A stretch of DNA of 21,276 bases from JAKQHY01 sp034429475 (lineage in GTDB: Bacteria > Chloroflexota > Anaerolineae > B4-G1 > SLSP01): positions 1-21,276 of the forward strand of contig DAOUGD010000020.1 in NCBI GenBank assembly GCA_034429475.1, read 5' to 3'. A program made the position numbers and the translations under genes. Positions 15,398-21,276 of the stretch are shown piece after piece (position 1 is the first letter of the stretch; each line of letters opens with the position of its first letter). Below the pieces are notes generated by a model. That model was not told the DNA's origin. It was given only the letters and a program-made list of their open reading frames with translations, and made no database searches.

Positions 15398-15475
15398 GCG
15401 CAACTACTACGAGTAGTTAGCGCAACTACTAGGGAGTAGTCAATTTGTGTTGGGTTGTGTTGGAGTATACCCAAC
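15398..15475 (+). repeat. Iteron-like repeats and inverted repeat near attR
   Basis: GCGCAACTACT occurs at 15398-15408 and 15420-15430, exactly 22 bp apart (about two helical turns). Each is followed by AGTAGT, so each repeat is also a dyad; AACTACT-ACG-AGTAGTT at 15402-15418 is perfect. A further inverted repeat, GTTGGGT/ACCCAAC, lies at 15449-15455 and 15469-15475. The area between the last gene and the tRNA promoter is otherwise gene-free. Replication iterons, integrase arm sites or operators are all possible. Confidence 0.55.
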
Positions 15476-15500
15476 GCAAGTATAGCCAGTGTGGGTTAGC

Positions 15501-15528
15501 TTGCGTCAGTGTAAAAACGTGGTATAAA
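15501..15528 (+). promoter_or_regulatory. Element-borne promoter for the rebuilt tRNA-Lys
   Basis: TTGCGT (15501-15506), a 16-bp spacer and TATAAA (15523-15528) stand 12 bases before the tRNA start. The spacer length and the GTGGTATAAA context copy the orphaned promoter at 9158-9185. The sequence lies inside the element relative to the crossover, so the element supplies it. Confidence 0.6.
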
Positions 15529-15538
15529 GGGGGGCAGA

Positions 15539-15580
15539 TGGCCCGCTAGCTCAACTGGCAGAGCAGTTGACTCTTAATCA
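15539..15580 (+). repeat. attR: direct repeat within the intact tRNA-Lys
   Basis: This is the right copy of the 42-bp repeat at 9206-9247. It contains tRNA positions 1-41; the rest of the tRNA (15581-15612) is chromosomal. Confidence 0.88.
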
Positions 15581-15612
15581 ATTGGTTACAGGTTCGAGTC
15601 CTGTGCGGGTCA
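15540..15612 (+). tRNA. tRNA-Lys (anticodon CTT)
   Basis: A full 73-base cloverleaf. Acceptor GGCCCGC pairs with GCGGGTC (one G-U), D stem GCTC/GAGC, anticodon stem GTTGA/TCAAT with loop CTCTTAA (anticodon CTT), 5-base variable loop, T arm ACAGG-TTCGAGT-CCTGT and discriminator A. CCA is not encoded. The 5' 41 bases come with the element and the 3' 32 bases belong to the chromosome, so the gene is restored after integration. Confidence 0.96.
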
Positions 15613-15639
15613 CTCAATCCATAGTAAACCGAGACTCAC

Positions 15640-15680
15640 CCAATCAAAACGGCCTGGATGTACCAGGCTGTTTTGATTGG
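15640..15680 (+). terminator. Long hairpin downstream of tRNA-Lys
   Basis: An 18-bp stem (15640-15657 with 15663-15680, one G-T wobble) closes on the 5-base loop ATGTA. No T-run follows, but four consecutive Ts lie in the 3' arm. Its position 27 bases after the tRNA suggests termination or 3' end definition of the tRNA transcript. Confidence 0.6.
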
Positions 15681-16139
15681 AAGAAGTGCTGACCGATTTC
15701 CCCACCTACATGCCTCTGAAGGAAACTGCCCCCACTCCTGCATAGGCGCTGCCCAGCCCTATGGATGGAAACTGGTGTCCGCCCTGCGCCCAGGCGTCAC
15801 GTCGTATCTGTAGTCCCCCCTACTGCTTAATACGCCCAGCACAATTTCGGCCTATGCTAGAGAAATAGAAGTTACGCCAGCCGACGCCTTTCGCCCTGCG
15901 GAGGTCGCAGAGGACGCCGAGTATCTATAAAATGTCTACAGTCTCTGCATACTCTTTCTAGGGATCTGTTTGACCCGCAATTTGCGGCTAAACCCCTTCC
16001 TGAAAGCGGCTTTAGCTGCAAAATTCGGTTGACATGGCGCCGAACTGAGCGATAGTCGCGCTACCCCCGGATTGGCGACCGGTTGTTCGCACCGGTGCAT
16101 GTCCGGTGTCAGCCAAGATAGACAGCCAAAGGAGGTTTG
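15681..16139 (+). promoter_or_regulatory. Gene-free region and promoter of the AraC gene
   Basis: No gene is supported in 15681-16028. TTGACA (16029-16034), a 16-bp spacer and GATAGT (16051-16056) form a plausible promoter. An inverted repeat CACCGG/CCGGTG (16090-16095 with 16103-16108) follows in the leader and could be an operator or RNA stem. AAAGGAGGT ends 3 bases before the ATG at 16140. Confidence 0.45.
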
Positions 16140-17054
16140 ATGCAGTACACCCCGATTGATTATAAAAAGCGCGTTTGCCGCGCGATGAATTTTATTAGCC
16201 AAAACATAGAACGGGATCTCGCTCTGGAAGAGATTGCTGCAACCGCTTCCTTTTCTATGTTTCATTTTCACAGAATTTTCAAGGCGGTGGTGGGTGAAAC
16301 GGTCGCCGGCTTTACGCGCCGGTTGCGACTGGAGTTGGCAGCCAACCGGCTTTTATCCAAACCACGGGAGGAGATCACCACCATCGCCATAGCGTGTGGA
16401 TTCTCTAGTTCGCAGAATTTCGCCAAGGCATTCCGCCAACATTTTGGAATGACCCCTTCCACCTATCGCAAAAGCAAGCTGGGAAACAGACATAGCAAGC
16501 ATGGAAACGCATTGTCCCTCCAAGTGGTGTATGATTCTGATACTGTGTTCATGGATTTACTGAACAGTAAAAAGCGGAATCCGGTAAAAGCAGAAGTCAA
16601 AGAAATGCCGGAGTATACCGTAGCCTATGTTCGTCAGGTGGGGCCGTATGTCAAAGTCACTTGTGAACCGGAATTCAGGGAATTGATGCAGTGGGCCGGC
16701 CCGCGGAATTATGTGGGGCCGGGGAAGGTGCTGGCTATTTATTGGGATAACCCAGAGGTCACCCCGCCAGAAAGGTGTCGTTTCGATGCCTGTGTCATTG
16801 TTCCTGAAGGGACAGTCCCTGAAGAACAGGTGTACATCCAGACCCTTAGCGGCGGCCCCTACGCGGTGTGTCATTTCGAACTTCAGCCTGACAACATCCA
16901 ACAAGCGTGGGAAGATGCCTTTGCCTGGCTTTGCGACAGCGGGTATGAATGTAATGACACCCCGTGTTATGAGGTGTACCACAACAATGCCGCAGAACAT
17001 CCAGAGGGTAAGTGGATCTTTGATATTTGTATTCCCCTGAAACACAAAATTTAG
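16140..17054 (+). CDS. AraC-family regulator with GyrI-like effector domain
   Basis: A 304-residue regulator. The two AraC helix-turn-helix units occupy about residues 8-105, with the family patterns LALEEIAATASFSMFHFHRIFK and ITTIAIACGFSSSQNFAKAFRQHFGMTPSTYR. About residues 145-303 form a GyrI-like (AraC effector-binding) domain of the Rob/SoxS-associated type, which in relatives binds small hydrophobic or cationic molecules. TTG 16137 would also be in frame, but ATG 16140 follows AAAGGAGGT. The next gene also ends in a GyrI-like domain, so the pair probably responds to the same ligand class. A role in drug or stress sensing is inferred from the domain architecture. Confidence 0.88.
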   Translation: MQYTPIDYKKRVCRAMNFISQNIERDLALEEIAATASFSMFHFHRIFKAVVGETVAGFTRRLRLELAANRLLSKPREEITTIAIACGFSSSQNFAKAFRQHFGMTPSTYRKSKLGNRHSKHGNALSLQVVYDSDTVFMDLLNSKKRNPVKAEVKEMPEYTVAYVRQVGPYVKVTCEPEFRELMQWAGPRNYVGPGKVLAIYWDNPEVTPPERCRFDACVIVPEGTVPEEQVYIQTLSGGPYAVCHFELQPDNIQQAWEDAFAWLCDSGYECNDTPCYEVYHNNAAEHPEGKWIFDICIPLKHKI

Positions 17055-17420
17055 AGGAATTCATCATTAACCGGTCGTTCATCAGCGGTTGGATGAAAAT
17101 TTTCACCACAAAGGGCACGAAGGACACAAAGGGTTTTCTCTGTGAACGCTGTGTGCTCTGTGGCTATTTTCAGAGGAATTCGTCATTAACTGGCGTTCAC
17201 CAGCAGTTGGATGAAAAAAACTTTCTCAACGGATGTAACGGAATTTAACGGATATTTTTCCGTTTAATCCGTTCAATCCATTGTGGCTATTTTCAAAGGA
17301 ATTTCTCATTAACCGGCGGTTCACCAACGGTTAGATGAAAATTTTCAACGCAGAGACGCAAAGACGCAGAGATTTCATATTTTTCTCTGTGACCTCTGTG
17401 TCCTCTGTGGCTATTTTCAA
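17053..17420 (+). repeat. Three tandem ~120-bp repeats with exchanged hairpin cores
   Basis: Units run at about 17053-17171, 17172-17294 and 17295-17420. Each begins with a conserved half (A-R-AGGAATT-TCATTAACYGG, then a dyad around GTTCA..AGCGGTTGGATGAAAA) and ends with TGTGGCTATTTTC. The centres differ. Units 1 and 3 carry imperfect purine-rich hairpins (CACAAAGG-type and GCAGAGACGC-type arms answered by CTCTGTG-type arms), and unit 2 carries an unrelated hairpin built from AACGGA/TCCGTT. No coding is supported. This fills the gap between the AraC and flavin-reductase genes. Confidence 0.85.
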
Positions 17421-17440
17421 GGGAGGGAGGAGATAGTGAG

Positions 17441-18514
17441 ATGGGAAAACTAAAAACAGGTGCGTATAATCCGTTGCCGGTGGTGCCGATAGTGCTGGTG
17501 GGCGCCAATGTGGGAGGGAAACCCAATTACATGGCTGCGGGCTTTGTCAATGGGGTGAATGTTAAGCCGACCATCGTCTACATCAGCCTGAACCGGAAAC
17601 ATTATACGCCCCAAGGGATCATCGAGAATAACACTTTCAGCATCAATGTGCCTTCCGTGCATTACGTCGTGGAAACTGACTACTGCGGGTTGGTCAGCGG
17701 CAAAAACAGCGACAAATCCCACCTTTTCACCACATTTTATGGCGAACTGGGGACTGCGCCGATGATCGCAGAATTCCCTATCACCTGCGAATGTCGGTAC
17801 ACGGGGCAGAAAGTTGAATTCGATATGGATATCCTCTATTTCGGCGAGGTCATCCAGGTGTATGTGAACGAGGAGATGCTGGGCGCGAACGGAAAAATAG
17901 ATATCCTGAAGGCCAATCCCATTTATTTTTCAGGCATCGAGAATCGCTACCGCTCTTTAGGCGAGGATAGAGGGCCGGCGTGGAGTATTGGCAGGCAATA
18001 CCAACCCAAGCAGGATGCCGCAAAACCGGAAAGTGTCGAGTCAACCTGCCGGTGCGAGATTGTCGAACGTCCGGCCCGGCCCGCGCTGACCATCCGCACC
18101 CAAGTATCGCCGGTCGCGTTGGCCCAAATCATCGGGGAATCCGCATGGACTATTTTCCAATACGCCAGGGAAAAAGGATACATCCCCGCCGGCCCGCTGT
18201 TTGTGGCCTATCACGGTTTTGATGGACAGATGCAGGAGGTCGAAATTGGATTTCCCTGCGGGCCGGGTACAGAGGGGCGGGGTACGATCCAAATCAGCGA
18301 GATTCCCGGCGGGAAATCAGCCAGCTATCATCACGTGGGTTCCTACGAAAAACTGCCGGAAGTCCGGGCCGCGCTGGCGCAATGGCTGAGAGCCAATGGG
18401 TATACGGTAGCCGGGGCGACCTATGAAAGTTACTTGAATGACCCCCAGACCACGGCGCCAGAAAACCTCGAAACAGAGATTATGTATCCTCTCGCCGGCC
18501 CGGCCGGCGGGTGA
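17441..18514 (+). CDS. Flavin-reductase-like protein fused to a GyrI-like domain
   Basis: A 357-residue fusion. Residues about 1-190 match the flavin reductase / FMN-binding split-barrel family (NPLPVVPIVLVGANVGGKPNYMAAGFVNGVNVKPTIVYISLNRKHYT, then NTFSINVPS and a conserved Asp/Cys-Gly region), a fold that binds FMN and often reduces it or a small substrate. After a roughly 20-residue linker, residues about 210-352 form a GyrI-like effector-binding domain (RTQVSPVALAQIIGESAWTIFQYAREKGYIPAGPLFVAYH, then YHHVGSYEKLPEVRAALAQWL, then YLNDPQTTAPENLETEIMYPL). AGGAG (17428-17432) is 8 bases before the ATG. The upstream AraC regulator carries the same kind of domain, suggesting a sensor plus an enzyme for one ligand. 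The substrate is unknown. Confidence 0.85.
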   Translation: MGKLKTGAYNPLPVVPIVLVGANVGGKPNYMAAGFVNGVNVKPTIVYISLNRKHYTPQGIIENNTFSINVPSVHYVVETDYCGLVSGKNSDKSHLFTTFYGELGTAPMIAEFPITCECRYTGQKVEFDMDILYFGEVIQVYVNEEMLGANGKIDILKANPIYFSGIENRYRSLGEDRGPAWSIGRQYQPKQDAAKPESVESTCRCEIVERPARPALTIRTQVSPVALAQIIGESAWTIFQYAREKGYIPAGPLFVAYHGFDGQMQEVEIGFPCGPGTEGRGTIQISEIPGGKSASYHHVGSYEKLPEVRAALAQWLRANGYTVAGATYESYLNDPQTTAPENLETEIMYPLAGPAGG

Positions 18515-18539
18515 AGCTGATGGGCAAATCGGATGACCG

Positions 18540-19283
18540 TTAATCCCGACTGCCTTTGGCCAACCTCATGATGTCATCCCGATCCGTATATATCTGCACC
18601 AACTTGCCGTCGCGCATCTGGAGCACCCGATCCACGTACTCGCACATGCGCAGATCGTGCGTGACCATGATGCCGGCGCGCTGCCGCTCGTGGATCAGGC
18701 CCGCAAAGGTTTCCACCACCTGATAGGCGCGTTCGGTGTCCAGGCTGGCGGTCGGTTCGTCCGCCAGCACCAGACTGGGATTGTGGATTAGCGCGCGGGC
18801 GATGGCCACGCGCTGCTGCTGCCCGCCCGACATCTGCCCGGGCAGGTTGTTCAGCCGTTCCCCCAGGCCCAGCCGGGCCAGCAGTTCCCGTGCGCGCAGT
18901 TTGCCGGCCTTGTCCAGCCGCCGGTTCAGACGCAGCATCAATTCGACGTTCTCGACCGCGCTAAGGTAAGGCACCAGGTTATTCGCCTGAAAGGTAAACC
19001 CGATCTTCTCCCGGCGCATGACCACCCGCTCGGCGTCGCTCATCCCGGCCAGGTCTGTCCCGTCGAGCAGGATTTGCCCGGAACTGGGCTTTAACAACGC
19101 CGCCAGCATCGAGAGCATTGTCGTCTTGCCGGAGCCGCTCGGCCCGACGAGCGCCACGAACTCGCCCGCCGCCACTTGCAGCGATACGTCATTCACAGCA
19201 AAGATCGTTCCGGCATCCGCCTGGTATTTCTTGACCACGGCGCGGGTCTCAAGGGCATACGGTGTGTGTGTCGTATTGTTCAT
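18540..19283 (-). CDS. ABC transporter ATP-binding protein (MacB/LolD/DevA type)
   Basis: A 247-residue ATPase that powers the adjacent permease. Walker A GPSGSGKTT (47-55), Q-loop Q99, signature MSGGQQQR (151-158), Walker B LVLADEP (171-177, catalytic E176) and H-loop H209 are all present. The sequence is of the LolD/MacB class, whose partners are mechanotransmitting FtsX-like permeases rather than channel-type exporters. Its start overlaps the permease stop by ATGA. It is the last gene of a three-gene operon and converges on the flavin-reductase gene 25 bp away. Confidence 0.95.
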   Translation of the reverse strand: MNNTTHTPYALETRAVVKKYQADAGTIFAVNDVSLQVAAGEFVALVGPSGSGKTTMLSMLAALLKPSSGQILLDGTDLAGMSDAERVVMRREKIGFTFQANNLVPYLSAVENVELMLRLNRRLDKAGKLRARELLARLGLGERLNNLPGQMSGGQQQRVAIARALIHNPSLVLADEPTASLDTERAYQVVETFAGLIHERQRAGIMVTHDLRMCEYVDRVLQMRDGKLVQIYTDRDDIMRLAKGSRD

Positions 19284-20452
19284 GAGTTCAACCCCAGGGC
19301 TTTCAGCGGCTCGATACGGACCGCGTAACGAATGGAGACCAATCCGCCCGCCGGCCCGATCAGCAGGAGCGCCACCAGCGCAATCGCCGAGGTCGTCCCA
19401 TTGAAGACGATGGGCACGGTGGGCGGGAAGAAGAGCGAAAACAGGAACGTCAGCAGGCCGCCGATGGCGACTCCGACGGCGGTGATGACCACAATCTGGA
19501 TGATGGCCGCCCAGGCCACAATCGGGTTGGAGGTGCCGATGGCCTTGAGCACGCCGATCTGGGAGACTTTTTGCAGGATTTGGATCTGGAAGAAGCCGCC
19601 GATAACCAGAATGCCGATGAAGAGGGTAAAGCCGCCCTGCGTGTTCAACGTGCTTTGTTGGGCGGAATAGCCGGGCAACGCCTGAATGGCCTCTTTCAGC
19701 GTGGCGACGTCCACTTTCTCCACCTGCGTCTCGATTTCCTGCCGCACCGCTTCGACCGCGTCCGGGTCTGCCAGCCGCACGGCGATCACGTTGGCCGTCG
19801 CGTCCGCGAAATTCAGTTCCGCCGCCGATTGGGGCCGGATCCGATCCCAGGTCAGGAACGGGGCGAAAATCGCGGGCTGGAGGCTGTATTGCCGCCCGTC
19901 CGTGACGCCCACGATGGTGAGCGTGAAGAACGCATCCTCGGTGCCCTGTGTAACCCGCAGGGTCACAGTGTCACCCTCCGCGAGGCCGGCGCGGATGGCC
20001 GTGTTCCGGTCTATGATGACCTCATCTGCATCCTCTGCGGTGAGCTGGCGTCCTGTCACCACGGGCGGCTCGCCGACGTGGCCCGGTTCGACACCCAGCA
20101 GGGCCACTTTGAGCGGCTCCGCGTCGCCATCCAGGATCAGGGTGGCGCTGGCCGTCCCAATCATACCGGCGTCCGCCACGCCCGCGACCTGGCGCACTTC
20201 GTCCACGCGGGCAATGTCCAGCCGGCTGGCGGCAATCAGGAAGTCCGCTTTGGCCTGGTAGACGAGCAATTCGCCGTCCAACTTGGCGATGTATTCCCGG
20301 TTGCCATTGCCCAGCCCCTCGCCCAGGGCGGCAATGAAGAGCACCAGCAGGGTGATCAGGGCGATCACCAGGCTGACCAGCAAGAAGCGCCCGCGGTTGC
20401 GCCAGATTTCTTTCAGCGCCAGGTAGGTGGAGATGGTCAGCGTTTGCATCAT
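19280..20452 (-). CDS. ABC transporter permease (FtsX/MacB/DevC-like)
   Basis: A 390-residue permease with the classical four-TM arrangement: one N-terminal TM (about 22-45), a large extracytoplasmic MacB_PCD-like domain (about 46-265), and three TMs at about 275-297, 315-345 and 355-378 in an FtsX domain (ILQKVSQIGVLKAIGTSN, the coupling-helix region). The pattern is closest to DevC-type permeases of heterocyst glycolipid exporters and relatives. It overlaps both neighbours by ATGA, giving strong translational coupling. An alternative start one codon later exists. The cargo is unknown; no membrane-fusion protein or outer-membrane channel is nearby. Confidence 0.92.
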   Translation of the reverse strand: MMQTLTISTYLALKEIWRNRGRFLLVSLVIALITLLVLFIAALGEGLGNGNREYIAKLDGELLVYQAKADFLIAASRLDIARVDEVRQVAGVADAGMIGTASATLILDGDAEPLKVALLGVEPGHVGEPPVVTGRQLTAEDADEVIIDRNTAIRAGLAEGDTVTLRVTQGTEDAFFTLTIVGVTDGRQYSLQPAIFAPFLTWDRIRPQSAAELNFADATANVIAVRLADPDAVEAVRQEIETQVEKVDVATLKEAIQALPGYSAQQSTLNTQGGFTLFIGILVIGGFFQIQILQKVSQIGVLKAIGTSNPIVAWAAIIQIVVITAVGVAIGGLLTFLFSLFFPPTVPIVFNGTTSAIALVALLLIGPAGGLVSIRYAVRIEPLKALGLNS

Positions 20453-21084
20453 TTTGCCCTCCCGGAGTCACTATTCGACTTTTCCACACCAGGACCTACC
20501 GGCCCGTCGAAGGGAGCGTTCCAGCGGGTCGCCAGCACGCCGTCCAGCAGCAGGGCCAGCGGGGGATGGTCGGCAATATCGTCATAGTAGTAAGGCAACA
20601 CAATCCGTCCTTCCTGGTTGATGATGAAGATGCCCGACATCTGCATAGCATCCTGCCCGGCGGGCGGCAATTCCACCTGATAGCCTTTTTGCTTCGCCCG
20701 CGCGACGGCCTGCCAGACCCGGCGATTCAGGGCCGTCTGGAACACGTTGCCGCGTTCCAACCCATACGCCTGGTAGACCTTGCGTTCTGGATCCGCCAGC
20801 ACCCGCAGGCCGGGCGCATAGGTCTTGGCAAATTCGCCGGTCATTGGCGGGGTTCCCTGCGTGATGACGGCGATTGCCAGGCCGGCGGTTTCGATACGTT
20901 CCTTGCCAGTCACCAGTTCGCTCAGCATCTCCTTGCACTGGGTGCAACCGAAATGCCGGGTGAAGGCCAGTAGCAAAGGCTTTTCCGCCCACAGGCTGGA
21001 AAGCTGCACCGGTTCCCCGGCGGGGGTGAGGACCGTCAGGTCGGGCGCAGCATGGTTAAAATTAAGTTGGTGCTTCTTGGTCAT
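20449..21084 (-). CDS. Peroxiredoxin-like protein (AhpC/TSA_2, CxxC)
   Basis: A 211-residue thioredoxin-fold protein without a signal peptide. The active-site segment is FTRHFGCTQCKEML with C47 and C50, the CxxC form found in the AhpC-TSA_2/SelL-like group rather than the single-Cys motif of typical peroxiredoxins. Further conserved parts are VITQGTPPMTGEFAKTY, LADPERKVYQAYGL and GIFIINQEGRIVLPYYYDD. AGGAG lies 4-5 bases before the ATG. It is the first gene of an operon with an FtsX-like ABC exporter, driven by a promoter at 21131-21158. It may reduce peroxides or disulfides; the link to export is unexplained. Confidence 0.88.
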   Translation of the reverse strand: MTKKHQLNFNHAAPDLTVLTPAGEPVQLSSLWAEKPLLLAFTRHFGCTQCKEMLSELVTGKERIETAGLAIAVITQGTPPMTGEFAKTYAPGLRVLADPERKVYQAYGLERGNVFQTALNRRVWQAVARAKQKGYQVELPPAGQDAMQMSGIFIINQEGRIVLPYYYDDIADHPPLALLLDGVLATRWNAPFDGPVGPGVEKSNSDSGRAK

Positions 21085-21130
21085 AGGTCTCCTGAAAAAA
21101 CTTTTTTGCGGTGTGCAAAGATATGGTATC

Positions 21131-21182
21131 AGTATAGGGAATTTGCCGGGTTAGTCAACACGCACGCACGAATCGGGTGCGT
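21131..21182 (-). promoter_or_regulatory. Promoter of the peroxiredoxin-ABC operon
   Basis: On the minus strand, TTGACT (21158-21153) and TATACT (21136-21131) are separated by 16 bp. Just upstream of the -35, ACGCAC/GTGCGT (21164-21169 with 21177-21182) is a 6-bp inverted repeat with a 7-base gap, a possible activator or repressor site. Confidence 0.65.
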
Positions 21183-21251
21183 TTCACAAAATGGGCAAGT
21201 TGCCTCCCCTATCGGAAAACGGCTAAAGCCATCATTTGAGAGTGGATTTTT

Positions 21252-21276
21252 CGTCGCCGCGTTGCACACGGCGACG
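21252..21276. other. Hairpin at the window edge
   Basis: CGTCGCCG (21252-21259) pairs with CGGCGACG (21269-21276) around a 9-base loop, preceded by TTTTT. It reaches the last base, so what follows is unseen. It may be a terminator of a neighbouring gene. No gene is supported in 21085-21276. Confidence 0.4.

Larger units (their letters stand above)
9206..15580 (+). mobile_element. Integrative rolling-circle element inserted in tRNA-Lys(CTT)
   Basis: The element is bounded by a 42-bp perfect direct repeat (9206-9247 and 15539-15580). Only the right copy is part of a full tRNA. The offset between copies predicts a 6333-bp circle. Gene content in order: excisionase-like HTH, tyrosine integrase, PD-(D/E)XK protein, two-TM protein, two-TM plus winged-helix protein, zinc-binding protein, TM plus HTH-like protein, primase-polymerase with CHC2 finger, HUH Rep, coiled-coil/HTH protein. 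All are on the plus strand. The integrase, duplicated tRNA segment and replication genes support an integrative, replicating element broadly comparable in logic to actinobacterial pSAM2-type elements. It lacks their TraB translocase, and no Walker A motif is seen in any of its proteins. Whether it is an integrated plasmid, a mobilisable element or a satellite cannot be decided from sequence alone. Confidence 0.9.

Noticed and set aside
17053..17420. CRISPR array
   Set aside because: Units are about 120 bp with long repeats and palindromic centres, not 25-40 bp repeats with unique spacers; no cas gene is present.
19571..20587. 338-codon open frame on the plus strand
   Set aside because: It is antisense to the well-supported permease and peroxiredoxin-like genes, with a composition typical of a shadow frame.

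Overview
This window looks like a bacterial chromosome segment of moderate-to-high GC, with long multi-PAS hybrid histidine kinases, a PadR-controlled BtrH-like protein, a DevC/MacB-type exporter operon, and GyrI-like domain proteins. The mixture and style suggest a Chloroflexota (Anaerolineae-like) organism. That assignment is an inference from gene content only; no rRNA or marker gene is present.

Layout. Positions 1-326 are an intergenic leader with a terminator and a promoter. Positions 327-7471 carry two tandem, paralogous, membrane-bound hybrid histidine kinases, which share their C-terminal half and differ in their sensor half. Positions 7528-9071 (minus strand) carry a PadR repressor and a BtrH-like enzyme, translationally coupled and driven by a near-consensus promoter.

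Positions 9206-15580 are a compact integrative element inserted in a tRNA-Lys(CTT) gene. A 42-bp direct repeat bounds it: the left copy is only the 5' half of the tRNA, and the right copy is part of the intact tRNA gene (15540-15612). The predicted excised circle is 6333 bp. All its recognised genes lie on the plus strand: an excisionase-like HTH protein, a tyrosine integrase, a PD-(D/E)XK-type protein, a two-TM protein, a two-TM protein with a C-terminal winged helix, a small zinc-binding protein, a second TM plus HTH-like protein, an archaeo-eukaryotic primase-polymerase carrying a DnaG-type CHC2 zinc finger, an HUH rolling-circle Rep, and a coiled-coil/HTH protein. No helicase, FtsK/TraB ATPase, relaxase-plus-coupling system, capsid or terminase gene is visible. 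It therefore reads as a minimal integrative rolling-circle element that brings its own initiator and its own primer-maker and borrows the rest. It also appears to repair the host tRNA from the 5' side, supplying a new promoter and 5' half, while a terminator caps the orphaned native promoter.

Right of the element are a strong hairpin after the tRNA, an AraC-family regulator with a GyrI-like domain (16140-17054), three tandem hairpin repeats (17053-17420), and a flavin-reductase-like protein fused to a second GyrI-like domain (17441-18514). Converging on this is a minus-strand operon (21084 down to 18540) of a CxxC peroxiredoxin-like protein, an FtsX/MacB-type permease and its ATPase, each overlapping the next by ATGA.

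The most interesting parts are the tRNA-embedded element, its fused primase beside an HUH Rep, its structured leader ahead of the integrase gene, and the hairpin-swapping tandem repeats.
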